Positions 9,502 through 21,192 of a stretch of 49,711 nucleotides of DNA are shown here, piece after piece. Origin of the DNA: Gammaproteobacteria bacterium (GTDB lineage Bacteria; Pseudomonadota; Gammaproteobacteria; Pseudomonadales; Azotimanducaceae). A program made the translations under genes and the position numbers. Positions within the stretch are counted from its first letter, which is position 1. Each line of letters opens with the position of its first letter. The notes under the pieces are model-generated. The model saw only the letters and a list, made by a program, of their open reading frames with translations, was not told where the DNA came from and searched no databases. The stretch is taken from the NCBI GenBank assembly GCA_030123805.1, contig JASJXV010000008.1:1-49711 (forward strand). Reading direction: 5' to 3'.

Positions 9502-10167
9502 TTAACGTATCACATCTGTGCCGTCAGGAATCTGAAATTGAAACATGGCATCGGGCAAATTTTCCTCGGAGCGGATGTTTGTAAGTTCTATACTGGTTTT
9601 TTGATTCAGAGCATCGGTAATATCGATTCCCCTTATCTGATCGTCTTTAATCAGCAACGACACCCGTTTGAAAGATCCTGAATCAACTTTGGGGCGAAAG
9701 GAAAAATGGTCACCGGCTTCATCCAGGTAATGATCAACAAGAAAGTCCTGACTTAATCTGGATACATCGCCGGTAAGAATCAGCACTGGAAGAGTCGAGA
9801 TCTCAGACTCGATTTTTTGGATTGTAACTTGCTCCAGATCCGGATCATAGAACCATAACAATTCACCATTGGAAACCAAAACATACTCCATAGGGGGCTC
9901 TGCATGCCAGCGGAATCTATACGGTTTACTGATCCATAACTGACCATGAGTGACTTGTAATCTTCTACCCGTATTGTCAGAAGTGATCTGTTTGAACGTA
10001 GCAGAAAAATCCGACACATTGCTCAGTGCTGCAGTTAAACTCTCCACAGGATCGCCGGATGCGGGGATTCCCATTAGCAAACTGACTGCGACGATCAGCA
10101 AGAATTTGTTGCTCCACACTAGCTGCGGGAATGGGGCTTTAGATTTATCTTTTACCAAAATCAACAT
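9502..10167 (-). CDS. lolA: Outer-membrane lipoprotein carrier protein LolA
   Basis: A 221-residue periplasmic chaperone that carries lipoproteins from LolCDE to LolB. The hydrophobic stretch FLLIVAVSLLMGIPASG is a signal peptide, and the mature part begins with DPVESLTAALSNVSDFSATF. The conserved G.LWISKPYRFRWH segment (beta-strand with aromatic patch) is present. The ATG at 10167 gives about 20 residues before the hydrophobic core, which is long; a GTG a few codons before WSNKF would give a more normal signal peptide. No ribosome site decides between them. The start is two bases after the ftsK stop. Confidence 0.92.
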   Translation of the reverse strand: MLILVKDKSKAPFPQLVWSNKFLLIVAVSLLMGIPASGDPVESLTAALSNVSDFSATFKQITSDNTGRRLQVTHGQLWISKPYRFRWHAEPPMEYVLVSNGELLWFYDPDLEQVTIQKIESEISTLPVLILTGDVSRLSQDFLVDHYLDEAGDHFSFRPKVDSGSFKRVSLLIKDDQIRGIDITDALNQKTSIELTNIRSEENLPDAMFQFQIPDGTDVIR

Positions 10168-10169
10168 CC

Positions 10170-12518
10170 CTAACGGCCTGGCGGAGGGGGAGCGATAACC
10201 TCCCTGGACCCGTTGGAGCTCATCTCGGTAACGACGCCGGCTTGTTCCATGGTTTCAATCATCCTTGCCGCCCGGTTGTACCCAATTCGCAATTTTCGCT
10301 GTATGGAGGAGATGGATGCTCTGCGTGATTCAGTGACAATTAGTACTGCCTCATCATAGAGTGGATCTTCTTCCGCATCCAGTTCTTCGATATTGATCCC
10401 CAGCCCGCTCGGAAGAACTTCCGCATCAGTCCTTTTCTCCAGAATTTCTTCCAGATAATTGGGTTCACCCAGTTCCCTCAAGCTATTCACGACACGGTGC
10501 ACTTCATCATCTGACACGAACGCACCATGCACACGAATTGGAGTGGGTGATCCCGCAGGTAAATACAGCATGTCGCCGTGGCCCAACAATTGCTCGGCTC
10601 CGCCCTGATCAAGAATAGTCCGGGAATCGATACGTGATGAAACCTGAAATCCGATTCGGGTGGGAATATTGGCCTTGATGAGACCCGTGATGACGTCTAC
10701 CGATGGCCGTTGCGTAGCAAGTATCAGATGTATGCCAGCAGCTCTGGCTTTCTGTGCAATACGGGCGATAAGTTCTTCAACTTTCTTACCTACAATCATC
10801 ATCATGTCTGCAAATTCATCGATGACTACAACGATGAAAGGTAGCGTTTCCAGATCTGGCGCTTCAACATCATCCGGTTCATCCTCTGCTAAGAGACCGG
10901 TTTCAGGTTGCCAAAATGGATCTTTTAAAGGTGAATCATTGCGGATCGCTTCCAGAACTTTGCGGTTAAATCCACTCACGTTACGCACACCCAAAGTGGC
11001 CATCAGTCTGTATCTGCGTTCCATCTCGGCGACACACCATCGCAATGCATTGGCGGCATCCTTCATGTCGGTAACAACCGGCGTTAGTAGATGCGGGATG
11101 CCTTCATAGATCGCCAATTCCAGCATCTTGGGATCTACCATAATCATGCGCACCTGCTTCGGAGTCGCTTTGAACAGTATGCTCAAAATCATGGCATTGA
11201 GACCGACCGATTTACCCGATCCCGTTGTACCCGCAACCAACAGGTGTGGCATTTTGGCCAAATCAACGACCACTGGTTGACCGGCGATATCGTCTCCCAG
11301 CACCAGGGTGAGAGGTGACTTGGCTCGGTCGTATGCAGCCGAATTCAGGACGTCGCTGAGATGCACCAATTGTCGATCGATATTGGGGATTTCGATGCCA
11401 ACCACTGCTTTGCCGGGTATGACTTCAACGACTCTCACGCTTATCACTGCCAGTGATCGGGCTAAATCCTTGGCCAATCCGGTAATTCTGCTGACCTTTA
11501 CACCCGCCGCCGGTTGAATTTCAAACCGGGTAATGACCGGTCCCGGATAGACTGCGACTACTTCTGCGATTACACCATAGTCTTTAAGTTTCAATTCCAG
11601 CAGGCGTGACATAGCTTCCAGATCTTCTTCTGAATAGCCCCTTTTATCTTCCGGTTTGCTGGTATCAAGAAGATGAATAGCCGGTAATCCGTTGCTAGCC
11701 TTGGTCCTGAACAGATTTCCCTGTCGTTCACGCTCAACTCTGACACTGGGCTCCGGCTTTGGGGGAGTGGGCGCAATCCTCAGTGGTGCTCGGGTCTTGT
11801 TCTTTTCTTGTTGTGCCGCCAGGGCATGGCGACGGATTTCAGTGGATTGCTTGACTTCCGCTCTTTCTCTCCGCCAGTGATCAAATTTCTGCCAACCAAG
11901 AACTGACCTATCAGATAACTCCAGCACCACATTCCCGGTAATATCCATGATCTTCAGCCAGGATAGATCTGTAGCAACTGTGATACCGATGAGAAAGGTA
12001 GCTGACAGTAACAGTGTCGATCCCACGTAGCTAAACGCCGGGATTAAACCGGAGATCAATGCCTCACCCAGAATGCCCCCGCTACCTGCCGGGAGCATCT
12101 GACCGGACACATAGAAGTGGAGACTCGCAAGCCCTGTACCTGCAGCTATGGTGAAGAGCAAACCAAGCAATCTGATCGAAAAAATCGCGAAACTGAAATC
12201 CTGGGGCGCCTGCCTTTCTCTGAATAACTGCCAGGCTTTCTGCAGCAATAAAACGGGGAATAGAAAAGCCAGATAGCCGAATAGAAACAATAATACATCC
12301 GCAACCCAGGCACCTGATCGACCGACGAGATTTCCCACCTGGGCAGATGTCCCTGTGTAGCTCCAGCCGGGATCCCCGGCATCGTAGCTGAAGAGAGCGA
12401 GGCAAAGATATATGCAAATCGCTATCAGAGCGATAAGGCTTCCCTCATTCAATCCCTTGCGCAAATGGCTTTGCGTGGGTGCTGCTTCGGATGTCGCTTT
12501 TGCCTGAGCCAATTTCAT
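10170..12518 (-). CDS. ftsK: DNA translocase FtsK
   Basis: A 782-residue translocase coordinating chromosome segregation with division. Four to five transmembrane segments occupy about residues 25-185, a short linker of about 100 residues follows, then the RecA-like motor with Walker A GTTGSGKS and Walker [13 protein letters not shown]. The last 65 residues form the gamma winged helix ([19 protein letters not shown]) that reads KOPS sites. It is shorter than E. coli FtsK because the linker is short, as in Pseudomonas. An in-frame TTG lies two codons upstream at 12524; ATG 12518 is chosen, and neither has a clear ribosome site. Confidence 0.95.
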   Translation of the reverse strand: MKLAQAKATSEAAPTQSHLRKGLNEGSLIALIAICIYLCLALFSYDAGDPGWSYTGTSAQVGNLVGRSGAWVADVLLFLFGYLAFLFPVLLLQKAWQLFRERQAPQDFSFAIFSIRLLGLLFTIAAGTGLASLHFYVSGQMLPAGSGGILGEALISGLIPAFSYVGSTLLLSATFLIGITVATDLSWLKIMDITGNVVLELSDRSVLGWQKFDHWRRERAEVKQSTEIRRHALAAQQEKNKTRAPLRIAPTPPKPEPSVRVERERQGNLFRTKASNGLPAIHLLDTSKPEDKRGYSEEDLEAMSRLLELKLKDYGVIAEVVAVYPGPVITRFEIQPAAGVKVSRITGLAKDLARSLAVISVRVVEVIPGKAVVGIEIPNIDRQLVHLSDVLNSAAYDRAKSPLTLVLGDDIAGQPVVVDLAKMPHLLVAGTTGSGKSVGLNAMILSILFKATPKQVRMIMVDPKMLELAIYEGIPHLLTPVVTDMKDAANALRWCVAEMERRYRLMATLGVRNVSGFNRKVLEAIRNDSPLKDPFWQPETGLLAEDEPDDVEAPDLETLPFIVVVIDEFADMMMIVGKKVEELIARIAQKARAAGIHLILATQRPSVDVITGLIKANIPTRIGFQVSSRIDSRTILDQGGAEQLLGHGDMLYLPAGSPTPIRVHGAFVSDDEVHRVVNSLRELGEPNYLEEILEKRTDAEVLPSGLGINIEELDAEEDPLYDEAVLIVTESRRASISSIQRKLRIGYNRAARMIETMEQAGVVTEMSSNGSREVIAPPPPGR

Positions 12519-12776
12519 ATCCAATGCTGATGGCAGATTTGTTGAATATTCTTAATAATCAAACTCTTATATGATATACGCAGAAGCTGGATTAACCAAG
12601 CTCAATTCCGATAAAGTCAATTTTAACCTGCGCAGTGATTGTACATTATCAAGGGCAAGAGCACGAAGGACAAGAGTACACCAGATGCACATTACGCTGG
12701 GCGAACAACGACTTTATCGGCAATGATCCGCTGTGAGATCTATGCTAACGGTTACGAGTAGTGGCGGAATTGCTGA

Positions 12777-13799
<1,023 letters not shown>

Positions 13800-13808
13800 C
13801 ATTGACCT

Positions 13809-14519
13809 GTGGCTGAAATAAATTGGCTTGATCTCGACAAACCGGAATTCCCGCCGGTAGAATCAGCTTTGACCGACCCGGACGGTCTGTTAGCCGTGGG
13901 CGGTAATCTATTCGCTGAACGGCTGATATTGGCCTACCAAAAAGGCATATTCCCCTGGTATGAAGAGGGGCAGCCAATTCTCTGGTGGGCACCTGATCCA
14001 CGCTCGGTGATTTCCCCGGATGAGGTTAGGATTTCGCGTTCACTGCATAAGAATCTTCGCAATAGCGGTTTCATTGTGACCATGGATAATGCTTTTGAAG
14101 ATGTGATTGCGGCCTGTGCGGGAAAGCGCAACTATAGTGTCGGTACCTGGATCACTCGGGACATGCAGAGTGCGTATACCGAACTGCATCGATTGGAATT
14201 GGCGCATTCGGTGGAAGTATGGCTTGAAGGAAACCTGGTCGGTGGACTCTACGGTGTGGCACTGGGTAGATTGTTTTTTGGCGAATCCATGTTCAGCACT
14301 GTGTCAAATGCGTCAAAAGTTGCTCTGGTTCACCTGGCCGGACAATTACTTGCGTGGGGATATAAACTCATTGATTGCCAGGTCCAGAGTGAGCATATGA
14401 ACAGCCTGGGCGCACAAAGCATCCCCAGAACTGTGTTCCAGAAGTATCTGGATACCTATGTGACAGCACCGACAGCCCAGGGGAAATGGACTTTAAACTG
14501 GCAATATAAGAGCGGATAA
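13809..14519 (+). CDS. aat: Leucyl/phenylalanyl-tRNA-protein transferase
   Basis: A 236-residue GNAT-fold enzyme that transfers Leu or Phe from aminoacyl-tRNA to proteins with N-terminal Arg or Lys, creating a primary N-degron for ClpS-ClpAP. Typical blocks are LLAVGGNLFAERLILAYQKG, FPWY, WWAPDPRSVI, and GLYGVALGRLFFGESMFS. It starts with GTG at 13809, ten bases after the trxB stop, so it is likely co-transcribed with trxB. ClpA and ClpS, which act on its products, are encoded about 2-4 kb away. Confidence 0.95.
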   Translation: MAEINWLDLDKPEFPPVESALTDPDGLLAVGGNLFAERLILAYQKGIFPWYEEGQPILWWAPDPRSVISPDEVRISRSLHKNLRNSGFIVTMDNAFEDVIAACAGKRNYSVGTWITRDMQSAYTELHRLELAHSVEVWLEGNLVGGLYGVALGRLFFGESMFSTVSNASKVALVHLAGQLLAWGYKLIDCQVQSEHMNSLGAQSIPRTVFQKYLDTYVTAPTAQGKWTLNWQYKSG

Positions 14520-14811
14520 TTCCGTATTGGAACAGCGATTCCTGCGGATAAGCGGAGCCTGTCGTGAAGGCGGTCCAAAATGGTTGCAAAGCTTAGCTAT
14601 TTGAACAGGTTAATCTATAATTCATGGTGTTTTGAAAAAAGCATTTTGCACCGGAATGGTTTTCTGACGGTCCGGCGTCCCGGAATTCTGGCTTCGAATC
14701 TTGAACAAAATTGCTCCAGCCATAGCGACGCATATGCCATTCACAATGTTTGCACAACCGCCACAATGTCCAGAAATTCCATTCCTTTCATGAAATATAC
14801 GGACTAGAAAA

Positions 14812-15519
14812 TTGACATCACTTTCAGAGCTTAGGTTCTTTGCCACCCCTCCACATCCATGTAGCTACATGGAGAATAGAGAAGCTGTGACACTATTTAC
14901 TGACCCGGCGGCAAATATTGATGCCCGGACCTATTCGGCCCTGTCAGCATTTGGCTTTCGACGCAGCGGCAATCATATCTACCGTCCTCATTGCCAGAAC
15001 TGTTCCGCATGTGTGCCGGTGCGGATTCCGGTCAAAAAGTTCACTATGAAGCGCTCACAGAGAAGAATCTGGAAACGCAATCAGGATCTGCAGGTGAATC
15101 GCGTTGCACCTGTTTTCTGTGATGAAACCTACAACCTTTACGATCAATATATCTCCCGGCGCCATGCAGATGGCGATATGTATCCTCCAGAACCCGAACA
15201 ATTCAAAAGTTTTCTGGTTGAAGGCCGGGAAGAAACCAGCTTCTATGAATTCCGCCAGCAAGGGTGTCTGATTGCTGTTGCTGTGGTAGACAAATTACAG
15301 GACGGATTGTCATCTATATATACCTTTTTTGATCCAGATCTGGCGAAACGAAGTCCCGGAATATTCACAATCTTGTGGCAGATTGAAAAAGCCAGAGAGA
15401 TGGATCTGCAATATGTGTATCTCGGATACTGGATCAAGCAATCAAAAAAAATGAATTATAAATATGATTTCAAGCCCCTGGAGTTGTTTCTAAAGGATCA
15501 CTGGGTTTTAGTCACCTAG
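14812..15519 (+). CDS. bpt: Aspartate/glutamate leucyltransferase (Bpt, ATE1-like)
   Basis: A 235-residue member of the arginyl-tRNA-protein transferase fold. Bacterial Bpt adds Leu to N-terminal Asp or Glu, extending the N-degron pathway. The family N-terminus SELRFFATPPHPCSY is present, as are the cysteine-rich segment YRPHCQNCSACVPVRIP and the ending YLGYWIKQSKKMNYKYDFKP. The start is taken as TTG 14812 because it gives exactly the family N-terminus; the next in-frame ATG would remove it. The 292 bp between aat and this gene contain no supported feature. Confidence 0.93.
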   Translation: MTSLSELRFFATPPHPCSYMENREAVTLFTDPAANIDARTYSALSAFGFRRSGNHIYRPHCQNCSACVPVRIPVKKFTMKRSQRRIWKRNQDLQVNRVAPVFCDETYNLYDQYISRRHADGDMYPPEPEQFKSFLVEGREETSFYEFRQQGCLIAVAVVDKLQDGLSSIYTFFDPDLAKRSPGIFTILWQIEKAREMDLQYVYLGYWIKQSKKMNYKYDFKPLELFLKDHWVLVT

Positions 15520-15579
15520 AATTAGATCAGAACGCTGCTTGACCAGCCTTTAGCCTGTAAACTTTTGCCATGATATGTT

Positions 15580-15608
15580 TTGCCTTGAAACCTGATTTAA
15601 GGCACAAT
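15580..15608 (+). promoter_or_regulatory. Candidate sigma-70 promoter for infA
   Basis: TTGCCT at 15580-15585 and CACAAT at 15603-15608 are spaced by 17 bp and lie 38 bp before the infA start. Both boxes differ from consensus, so this is a candidate only. Confidence 0.35.
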
Positions 15609-15646
15609 GCTCGCCGTCAAAAGCATGTAAACCCGTTGAGAATTGA

Positions 15647-15862
15647 ATGGCAAAAGAAGATCAGATACAGATGTCCGGCACAGTTATTGATACTCTGCCA
15701 AATACGATGTTTAAAGTTGAATTAGAGAATGGTCACATAGTGACCGCACACATCTCCGGTAAGATGAGGAAAAACTATATTAAAATCCTGACCGGGGATA
15801 GTGTGAAGGTTGAATTGACGCCCTATGACCTGAGCAAAGGTAGAATTACGTTCAGGGAATAA
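15647..15862 (+). CDS. infA: Translation initiation factor IF-1
   Basis: A 71-residue S1/OB-fold protein nearly identical in layout to the family ([19 protein letters not shown] start, [15 protein letters not shown] centre). IF-1 binds the ribosomal A site during initiation. It ends in RITFRE, one residue shorter than the usual 72. It stands between bpt and clpA, its standard gammaproteobacterial place, and its stop directly abuts the convergent clpA stop. Confidence 0.97.
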   Translation: MAKEDQIQMSGTVIDTLPNTMFKVELENGHIVTAHISGKMRKNYIKILTGDSVKVELTPYDLSKGRITFRE

Positions 15863-18148
15863 TCAGCTATCAGTCAAGGCCGATACCTCACTGGAGTCTT
15901 CTATCTCCAGTACTAACTCATCATCGACTACCGTGACGTGCACCGTCCCGCCGTTGCGTGAAAGACGTCCAAAGAGTATGTCTTCTGCCAACTCCTTTTT
16001 AACTTTATTCTGAATCAATCGCTGCATGGGGCGTGCCCCCATATTCTTATCGTAGCCATTTTCAGCCAACCAATCTCTTGCCGCATCGTCGACTATAAGC
16101 GTGACTTTCTTGTCATCCAACTGAACCTGTATTTCCACCAGAAACTTGTCAACAACGGTTTTGATGACTTCCTTATCAAGCGTGTCGAACTGAATAATGG
16201 CATCCAGTCTATTTCTGAATTCTGGCGTAAACATCTTCTTCAGGATTTCCATACCGTCTGTCGAATGATCCTGTTGGCTAAAGCCAATTGAAGATCGGCT
16301 CATTTCCTGAGCCCCGGCATTTGTTGTCATGATCAGGATAACGTTGCGAAAATCCGCTTTGCGCCCATTGTTGTCCGTCAAGGTTCCATGGTCCATGACT
16401 TGAAGCAGCAGATTAAACACTTCGGGATGTGCTTTCTCAACTTCATCCAACAACAGCACACTGTGTGGGTGTTTATTGATGGCTTCAGTAAGCAAGCCTC
16501 CCTGATCATATCCGATGTATCCCGGCGGAGCACCAATCAGACGTGAAACCGTATGCCGTTCCATATACTCGGTCATATCAAAACGGATCAACTCGACGCC
16601 CATTATCTTGGCTAATTGTCTGCACACCTCTGTTTTTCCGACGCCAGTTGGTCCGGCAAAAAGGAAGGAGCCGATGGGCTTTTCTTCTTCCTTCAATCCC
16701 GCCCGAGACAGTTTTATCGCACTTGAAAGTAAATCGATAGCGGGATCCTGTCCGAAAATGACCATCTTGAGATTTTGATCGAGTTTCTTCAATGCTGCCT
16801 TATCCGAGGAAGAGACACTCGTTTCAGGAATACGTGCAATCTGGGCAACTACTCTTTCTACGTCGGCAGCACCAATCTTCTTTTTGCGTTTGCTCAAAGG
16901 CTGTAATTGTTGATAGGCCCCGGCCTCGTCAATGACATCAATTGCCTTGTCAGGCATGAATCGATCATTGATGTAACGGCTAGCCAGTTCGGCAGCTACG
17001 CGTAAAGACTTATCCGTATATTTAAGATTGTGATGTTCTTCGAAGCGGGATTTCAATCCCTTGAGAATTTTATAGGTATCCTCCACATCAGGCTCAACGA
17101 TATCAATCTTCTGAAATCTGCGGGAAAGCGCCCTGTCTTTGTCGAACACACCACGATACTCGGCGTAAGTTGTTGAACCCATGCAGCGCACTTCTCCTGA
17201 TGCCAGTAGCGGCTTCAGCAGATTACTGGCATCCATCGTTCCACCGGACGCAGCACCGGCACCAATAATGGTATGGATTTCATCTATGAACAGGATCGCA
17301 TTATCGAGTTTTTGCAATTCAGATAACAAAGCCTTGAGTCGTTTCTCGAAGTCCCCACGATATTTTGTACCGGCTACAAGAGCGCCTAAATCAAGCGCAT
17401 AAACCTCGCTATCTGCGATAATTTCAGGTACCTCACCGTCAACTATCAGCTTGGCAAGACCCTCAGCAATAGCTGTTTTTCCAACGCCAGATTCTCCAAC
17501 AAGCAATGGATTGTTTTTGCGACGTCGGGATAAAATCTGGATTACCCGTTCGATTTCATCTGCCCTGCCAATCAATGGATCGATCAGCCCTTTTCTGGCT
17601 AATTCGTTTAGATTACTGGCATAGCTTTCCAGTGGTGTCGGCTTGTGCTCTTTAGTTTCACCTTCCTGAGCATCGACTGATTCTGTTTCTTCATCGTCTT
17701 CTTCAAAACCCGGTACTTTGGAAGTGCCATGAGAAATGAAGTTCACAATATCCAGTCTGACGATACCCTGTTGCTTGAGAATGTATACAGCCTGACTTTC
17801 CTGTTCGCTGAATATTGCAACCAGAACATTAGCCCCGGTCACCTCTTTTTTACCCGATGACTGGACGTGAAAGACGGCACGTTGCAAGACACGCTGAAAG
17901 CCCAGTGTCGTTTGAGTTTCGCGTTCGGCATCGTTTTTGGGGATCATAGGCGTGGTGGTATTGACAAATTCTTCCAGATCCTTGCGCAACTTATCCATAT
18001 CTGCGCCACAGGCAAGCAGAACCTTGGCTGCAATCGCATTATCCAGCAAAGCCAGGAGTAAATGATCCACCGTCAAGAACTCATGACGCTTGGCCCGTGC
18101 TTCTTTGAATGCCATGTTTAGCGTTATTTCAAGATCTCGACTTAACAT
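15863..18148 (-). CDS. clpA: ATP-dependent Clp protease ATP-binding subunit ClpA
   Basis: A 761-residue AAA+ unfoldase for ClpP. The N-domain (1-145) that binds ClpS is followed by D1 with Walker A GESGVGKT and D2 with Walker A GPTGVGKT. Between them [18 protein letters not shown] marks D1. The start is ATG 18148, with AGGA seven bases upstream, giving [19 protein letters not shown] as in the family; a TTG at 18169 would add seven residues and is less likely. It follows clpS on the same strand after 56 bp, so clpS-clpA form an operon. Together with aat and bpt they make up the N-degron pathway. Confidence 0.96.
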   Translation of the reverse strand: MLSRDLEITLNMAFKEARAKRHEFLTVDHLLLALLDNAIAAKVLLACGADMDKLRKDLEEFVNTTTPMIPKNDAERETQTTLGFQRVLQRAVFHVQSSGKKEVTGANVLVAIFSEQESQAVYILKQQGIVRLDIVNFISHGTSKVPGFEEDDEETESVDAQEGETKEHKPTPLESYASNLNELARKGLIDPLIGRADEIERVIQILSRRRKNNPLLVGESGVGKTAIAEGLAKLIVDGEVPEIIADSEVYALDLGALVAGTKYRGDFEKRLKALLSELQKLDNAILFIDEIHTIIGAGAASGGTMDASNLLKPLLASGEVRCMGSTTYAEYRGVFDKDRALSRRFQKIDIVEPDVEDTYKILKGLKSRFEEHHNLKYTDKSLRVAAELASRYINDRFMPDKAIDVIDEAGAYQQLQPLSKRKKKIGAADVERVVAQIARIPETSVSSSDKAALKKLDQNLKMVIFGQDPAIDLLSSAIKLSRAGLKEEEKPIGSFLFAGPTGVGKTEVCRQLAKIMGVELIRFDMTEYMERHTVSRLIGAPPGYIGYDQGGLLTEAINKHPHSVLLLDEVEKAHPEVFNLLLQVMDHGTLTDNNGRKADFRNVILIMTTNAGAQEMSRSSIGFSQQDHSTDGMEILKKMFTPEFRNRLDAIIQFDTLDKEVIKTVVDKFLVEIQVQLDDKKVTLIVDDAARDWLAENGYDKNMGARPMQRLIQNKVKKELAEDILFGRLSRNGGTVHVTVVDDELVLEIEDSSEVSALTDS

Positions 18149-18204
18149 TTTGTTGTCCTGCTTTTGCAACGAACTTTCAAATTCGTCATTGACTGAAAGT
18201 TGTA

Positions 18205-18567
18205 TTAATCGATACTCTCAATATCCGATATGAGAGGATGCTCGTTATCCTGTGCGCACTGGTTGACTTGCGTTACTTTTGTTTCAGCAATCTCACGTGT
18301 AAAAATGCCACAGACCGCTTTGCCTGTCTGGTGGACTGCCAGCATAACCTGGGTGGCCTTTTCGCGATTCATGCTAAAGAAAGTCTCCAGTACCTGAATC
18401 ACGAACTCCATCGGCGTGTACGCGTCGTTAAGCATAACCACCTTGTACATGCGCGGTTTTTTTAGTTTCGGTTTGGCCGTTGCTACAGCCAGCCCGCTGT
18501 CCTTGTCCTCATTCAGATCATCATCCTGATTATTCAAACCAGGTTGATATTTCCGAGTCTTACTCAT
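18205..18567 (-). CDS. clpS: ClpS N-degron adaptor
   Basis: A 120-residue adaptor. The conserved core from about residue 41 reads [20 protein letters not shown], containing the LND and TPMEFV elements that shape the N-degron pocket, followed by [19 protein letters not shown]. The N-terminal 38 residues are acidic and basic, probably disordered, and would thread into ClpA. ClpS hands proteins with Leu, Phe, Trp or Tyr N-termini to ClpA. Confidence 0.96.
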   Translation of the reverse strand: MSKTRKYQPGLNNQDDDLNEDKDSGLAVATAKPKLKKPRMYKVVMLNDAYTPMEFVIQVLETFFSMNREKATQVMLAVHQTGKAVCGIFTREIAETKVTQVNQCAQDNEHPLISDIESID

Positions 18568-18882
18568 CTGGCTTTGCTCTCCCGGTCTCTATCGACAATC
18601 AAAACCCACACCCTATTAGTGTTGAAAACCCCTGAGCTAGTTCACCATTTTTCAGGGATCGGGCACCTGATTTGACCGCTTTTTTATATGATACTATCTT
18701 GATAACCAATACAGTAGGGATTAATTGTGAATATTCAAGTAAAACCGGCTAGTATTTCTGTCGGGGCTACAAGCACTTGACTAATCGCCGAAAATGCTAA
18801 TAAAGTAAACATTCTAGCGCCATAGAATGTGTGAGTCAGGTTTGTTGTCTGTCCAGAAAATGGATACTAGAAGGATGTAACC
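18568..18882 (+). promoter_or_regulatory. Divergent clpS-cspD gap with two candidate cspD promoters
   Basis: This 315-bp gap has no gene. Two plus-strand promoter-like pairs are visible: TTGACC (18672-18677) and TATCTT (18695-18700), 17 bp apart; and TTGACT (18777-18782) with ATAAAG (18800-18805), also 17 bp apart, with an overlapping TAATAA. The second would leave a leader of about 70 nt before cspD. The -10 boxes are weak, so these are candidates. Confidence 0.35.
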
Positions 18883-19134
18883 ATGCCAACAGGTAGAGTG
18901 AAGTGGTTTAATAACGCAAAAGGCTACGGTTTTATTCTGCCAGATGAAGGTGGCGATGATTTATTCGCACACTACTCTTCGATCATCATGGACGGGTATA
19001 AAACATTAAAGGCAGGTCAATCGGTAAGTTACGAAGTACTTGGCGGTCCAAAAGGATCACACGCCATTAACATCACAAGCCAGGATGTTGATCGGGTTGA
19101 GACTGATTCGGAAGATCTTGAAGACTCAGATTAA
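18883..19134 (+). CDS. cspD: Cold-shock-like protein CspD
   Basis: An 83-residue cold-shock-domain protein with RNP1 KGYGFI and RNP2-like DLFAHYSSI, and an acidic tail rich in Asp and Glu. CspD in E. coli binds single-stranded DNA and inhibits replication in stationary phase. The length beyond 70 residues and the position next to clpS support CspD rather than a CspA-type protein. AAGGATG lies just upstream of the ATG. Confidence 0.9.
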   Translation: MPTGRVKWFNNAKGYGFILPDEGGDDLFAHYSSIIMDGYKTLKAGQSVSYEVLGGPKGSHAINITSQDVDRVETDSEDLEDSD

Positions 19135-19167
19135 GCGGCTTTTCAAATCTGTATCGAGCCACAAAAT

Positions 19168-19199
19168 AGCCCGCTGTAAAATACAGCAGGCTCTGCTGT
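19168..19199. terminator. Overlapping hairpins between convergent cspD and icd
   Basis: Two hairpins share bases. One pairs AGCC and GCTGT (19168-19177) with ACAGC and GGCT (19183-19192), with one C-A mismatch. The other pairs ACAGCAG (19183-19189) with CTGCTGT (19193-19199). They cannot form together. Either could end transcription from one side; the T-tract is short. Confidence 0.45.
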
Positions 19200-19238
19200 T
19201 TAGCCCGGATCAGTGCTGGATCCATGACCTCCTTAGGG

Positions 19239-20501
19239 TCAATCATCCATATGATCAATCATCGCCTGACCAAATTCAGAACACTTGACCAAAATAGCGT
19301 CGTCCATCAAACGTTCAAAATCATAGGTCACTGTTTTTGCTTCAACGGCTCCCTGCATGCCTTTTAGTATCATATCAGCGGCTTCAGTCCATCCCATGTG
19401 ACGCAACATCATCTCGGCAGACAGAATGAGCGAGCCGGGATTGACTTTATCCTGCCCTGTATACTTTGGTGCCGTGCCATGAGTCGCCTCAAACAATGCC
19501 ACACTTGCACCTATGTTCGCGCCAGGCGCGATGCCGATACCGCCAACCTCTGCTGCCAGTGCATCTGACAGATAGTCCCCGTTCAAATTCATCGTTGCAA
19601 TAATGCTATATTCAGCAGGTCGTGTAAGAATTTGTTGCAACATGGCATCTGCGATTATGTCCTTGATAATAATTTCATTTCCGGTGTTAGGATTTTTCAG
19701 CGTGCACCAGGGACCACCATCCAACAGCTCTGCTCCGAATTCTTCCCGCGCCAGTTGGTATCCCCAATCCTTAAATGCGCCTTCCGTATATTTCATGATA
19801 TTGCCTTTGTGAACCAGAGTCACCGAAGGCTTGTCATTATCGATTGCATACTGAATTGCTTTGCGAACCAGACGATCGGTACCTTGTTTTGAAATTGGTT
19901 TGATACCGATGCCGCAATTATCCGTGAAGCGAATACTGGTCACACCCATTTCATCCTGAAGGAACTTGATTACCTTTTTGGCTTCAGGCGAATCCGCTTC
20001 CCATTCAATTCCGGCATAGATGTCTTCCGTATTTTCTCTGAAGATCACCATTTCTGTCAGCTCCGGACGTTTGACCGGGCTGGGAACACCCTTGAAGTAA
20101 TGAATCGGGCGCTGACAGAGAAACAGATCCAATTCCTGTCTCAAAGCCACGTTCAATGATCGAATACCACCGCCTACGGGAGTCGTTAAAGGTCCCTTGA
20201 TGCCCACTATAAACTCTTCCATCGCGGTCAGGGTTTCCTGCGGCAGCCATTCATCTGAACCATAAACGTCAACTGCCTTCTCACCTGCGTATATCTCCAT
20301 CCAGACAATTGATTTCTTACCGCCATAAGCCTTTTCAATTGCTGCATTCACCACCTTTAACATGGTTGGGGTAATGTCGATTCCGATCCCGTCTCCCTCG
20401 ATAAAGGGAATAATTGGGCGATCGGGGACATTCAGGGACATGTCGGCATTTACGGTGATTTTGTCACCATCTGCCGGTACATTGATATTTTGATATCCCA
20501 T
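19239..20501 (-). CDS. icd: NADP-dependent isocitrate dehydrogenase
   Basis: A 420-residue dimeric TCA-cycle enzyme oxidising isocitrate to 2-oxoglutarate. The substrate-loop serine lies in [12 protein letters not shown] (Ser115), the site phosphorylated by AceK in E. coli. [20 protein letters not shown] and the NADP-site block [17 protein letters not shown] are present. A strong GGGAGAAG ribosome site precedes ATG 20501. With aceA at 28.6 kb the window holds both arms of the isocitrate branch. No aceK is seen here. Confidence 0.96.
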   Translation of the reverse strand: MGYQNINVPADGDKITVNADMSLNVPDRPIIPFIEGDGIGIDITPTMLKVVNAAIEKAYGGKKSIVWMEIYAGEKAVDVYGSDEWLPQETLTAMEEFIVGIKGPLTTPVGGGIRSLNVALRQELDLFLCQRPIHYFKGVPSPVKRPELTEMVIFRENTEDIYAGIEWEADSPEAKKVIKFLQDEMGVTSIRFTDNCGIGIKPISKQGTDRLVRKAIQYAIDNDKPSVTLVHKGNIMKYTEGAFKDWGYQLAREEFGAELLDGGPWCTLKNPNTGNEIIIKDIIADAMLQQILTRPAEYSIIATMNLNGDYLSDALAAEVGGIGIAPGANIGASVALFEATHGTAPKYTGQDKVNPGSLILSAEMMLRHMGWTEAADMILKGMQGAVEAKTVTYDFERLMDDAILVKCSEFGQAMIDHMDD

Positions 20502-20648
20502 AACTTCTCCCTATTTATAATAGTAATCGATTAATTGATCTGGAATTTCTCGTTGTAAACGGTTCGCGTATATCGGAAAAATTGACTTGCCGAGAAGCGA
20601 ATGATTATATCATTTACTCCGCTGTTACCGCGAGGTTCTGAGCCACAG

Positions 20649-21188
20649 ATGGCAAGGTTAGTCCTGTTTAACAAGCCCTTTAATGTCCTATGTCAATTTT
20701 CTGCTAACGGGAACATCAGAACACTGGCAGATTACATGCACATTCCGGACATATATCCAGCGGGTCGTCTGGACAAGACTTCTGAGGGTCTTGTGCTTCT
20801 GACCGATAGTGGCAACTTGCAAGCTAGAATCAGTAATCCCAAATTCAAGCTGGAAAAGACTTATTGGGTCCAGGTAGAGGGAACCGTAAGCGCACAGGCG
20901 CTGGCACTGTTGTCAACCGGTGTAAGTTTGAAAGATGGTTTAACACGGCCGGCTAAAGTTCGCATGCTTGAAGAACCTCTGGCGCCACGGCAACCGCCCA
21001 TTCGCTACCGCAAGAACATTCCTGCAAGTTGGATTGAGCTTAAAATTCGGGAAGGTAAAAATCGCCAGGTGAGACGGATGACGGCTGCCGTCGGCTATCC
21101 CACGTTACGATTATTCAGATTCCAAATCGGACCATGGTGTGTTGATGGAATTTCGCCGGGTGATTATATCGAGTTAGAAAATACTTGA
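20649..21188 (+). CDS. rluE: 23S rRNA pseudouridine synthase, RluE type
   Basis: A 179-residue RsuA-family pseudouridine synthase. The catalytic motif is AGRLDKTSEGLVLLT, with the catalytic Asp in GRLD. LEKTYWVQVEG and KIREGKNRQVRRMTAAVGYP are also typical. There is no N-terminal S4 domain, as expected for RluE, which modifies U2457 in 23S rRNA. ATG 20649 matches the family start (MARLVLFNKPFNVLCQF); an upstream ATG at 20601 would add 16 non-conserved residues. It lies next to icd, divergent. Confidence 0.9.
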   Translation: MARLVLFNKPFNVLCQFSANGNIRTLADYMHIPDIYPAGRLDKTSEGLVLLTDSGNLQARISNPKFKLEKTYWVQVEGTVSAQALALLSTGVSLKDGLTRPAKVRMLEEPLAPRQPPIRYRKNIPASWIELKIREGKNRQVRRMTAAVGYPTLRLFRFQIGPWCVDGISPGDYIELENT

Positions 21189-21192
21189 ATCC

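Noticed and set aside
14520-14811. Small gene between aat and bpt (frames at 14580-14807 plus and 14622-14846 minus)
   Set aside because: No ribosome site, no recognisable protein pattern, and the two frames overlap on opposite strands.
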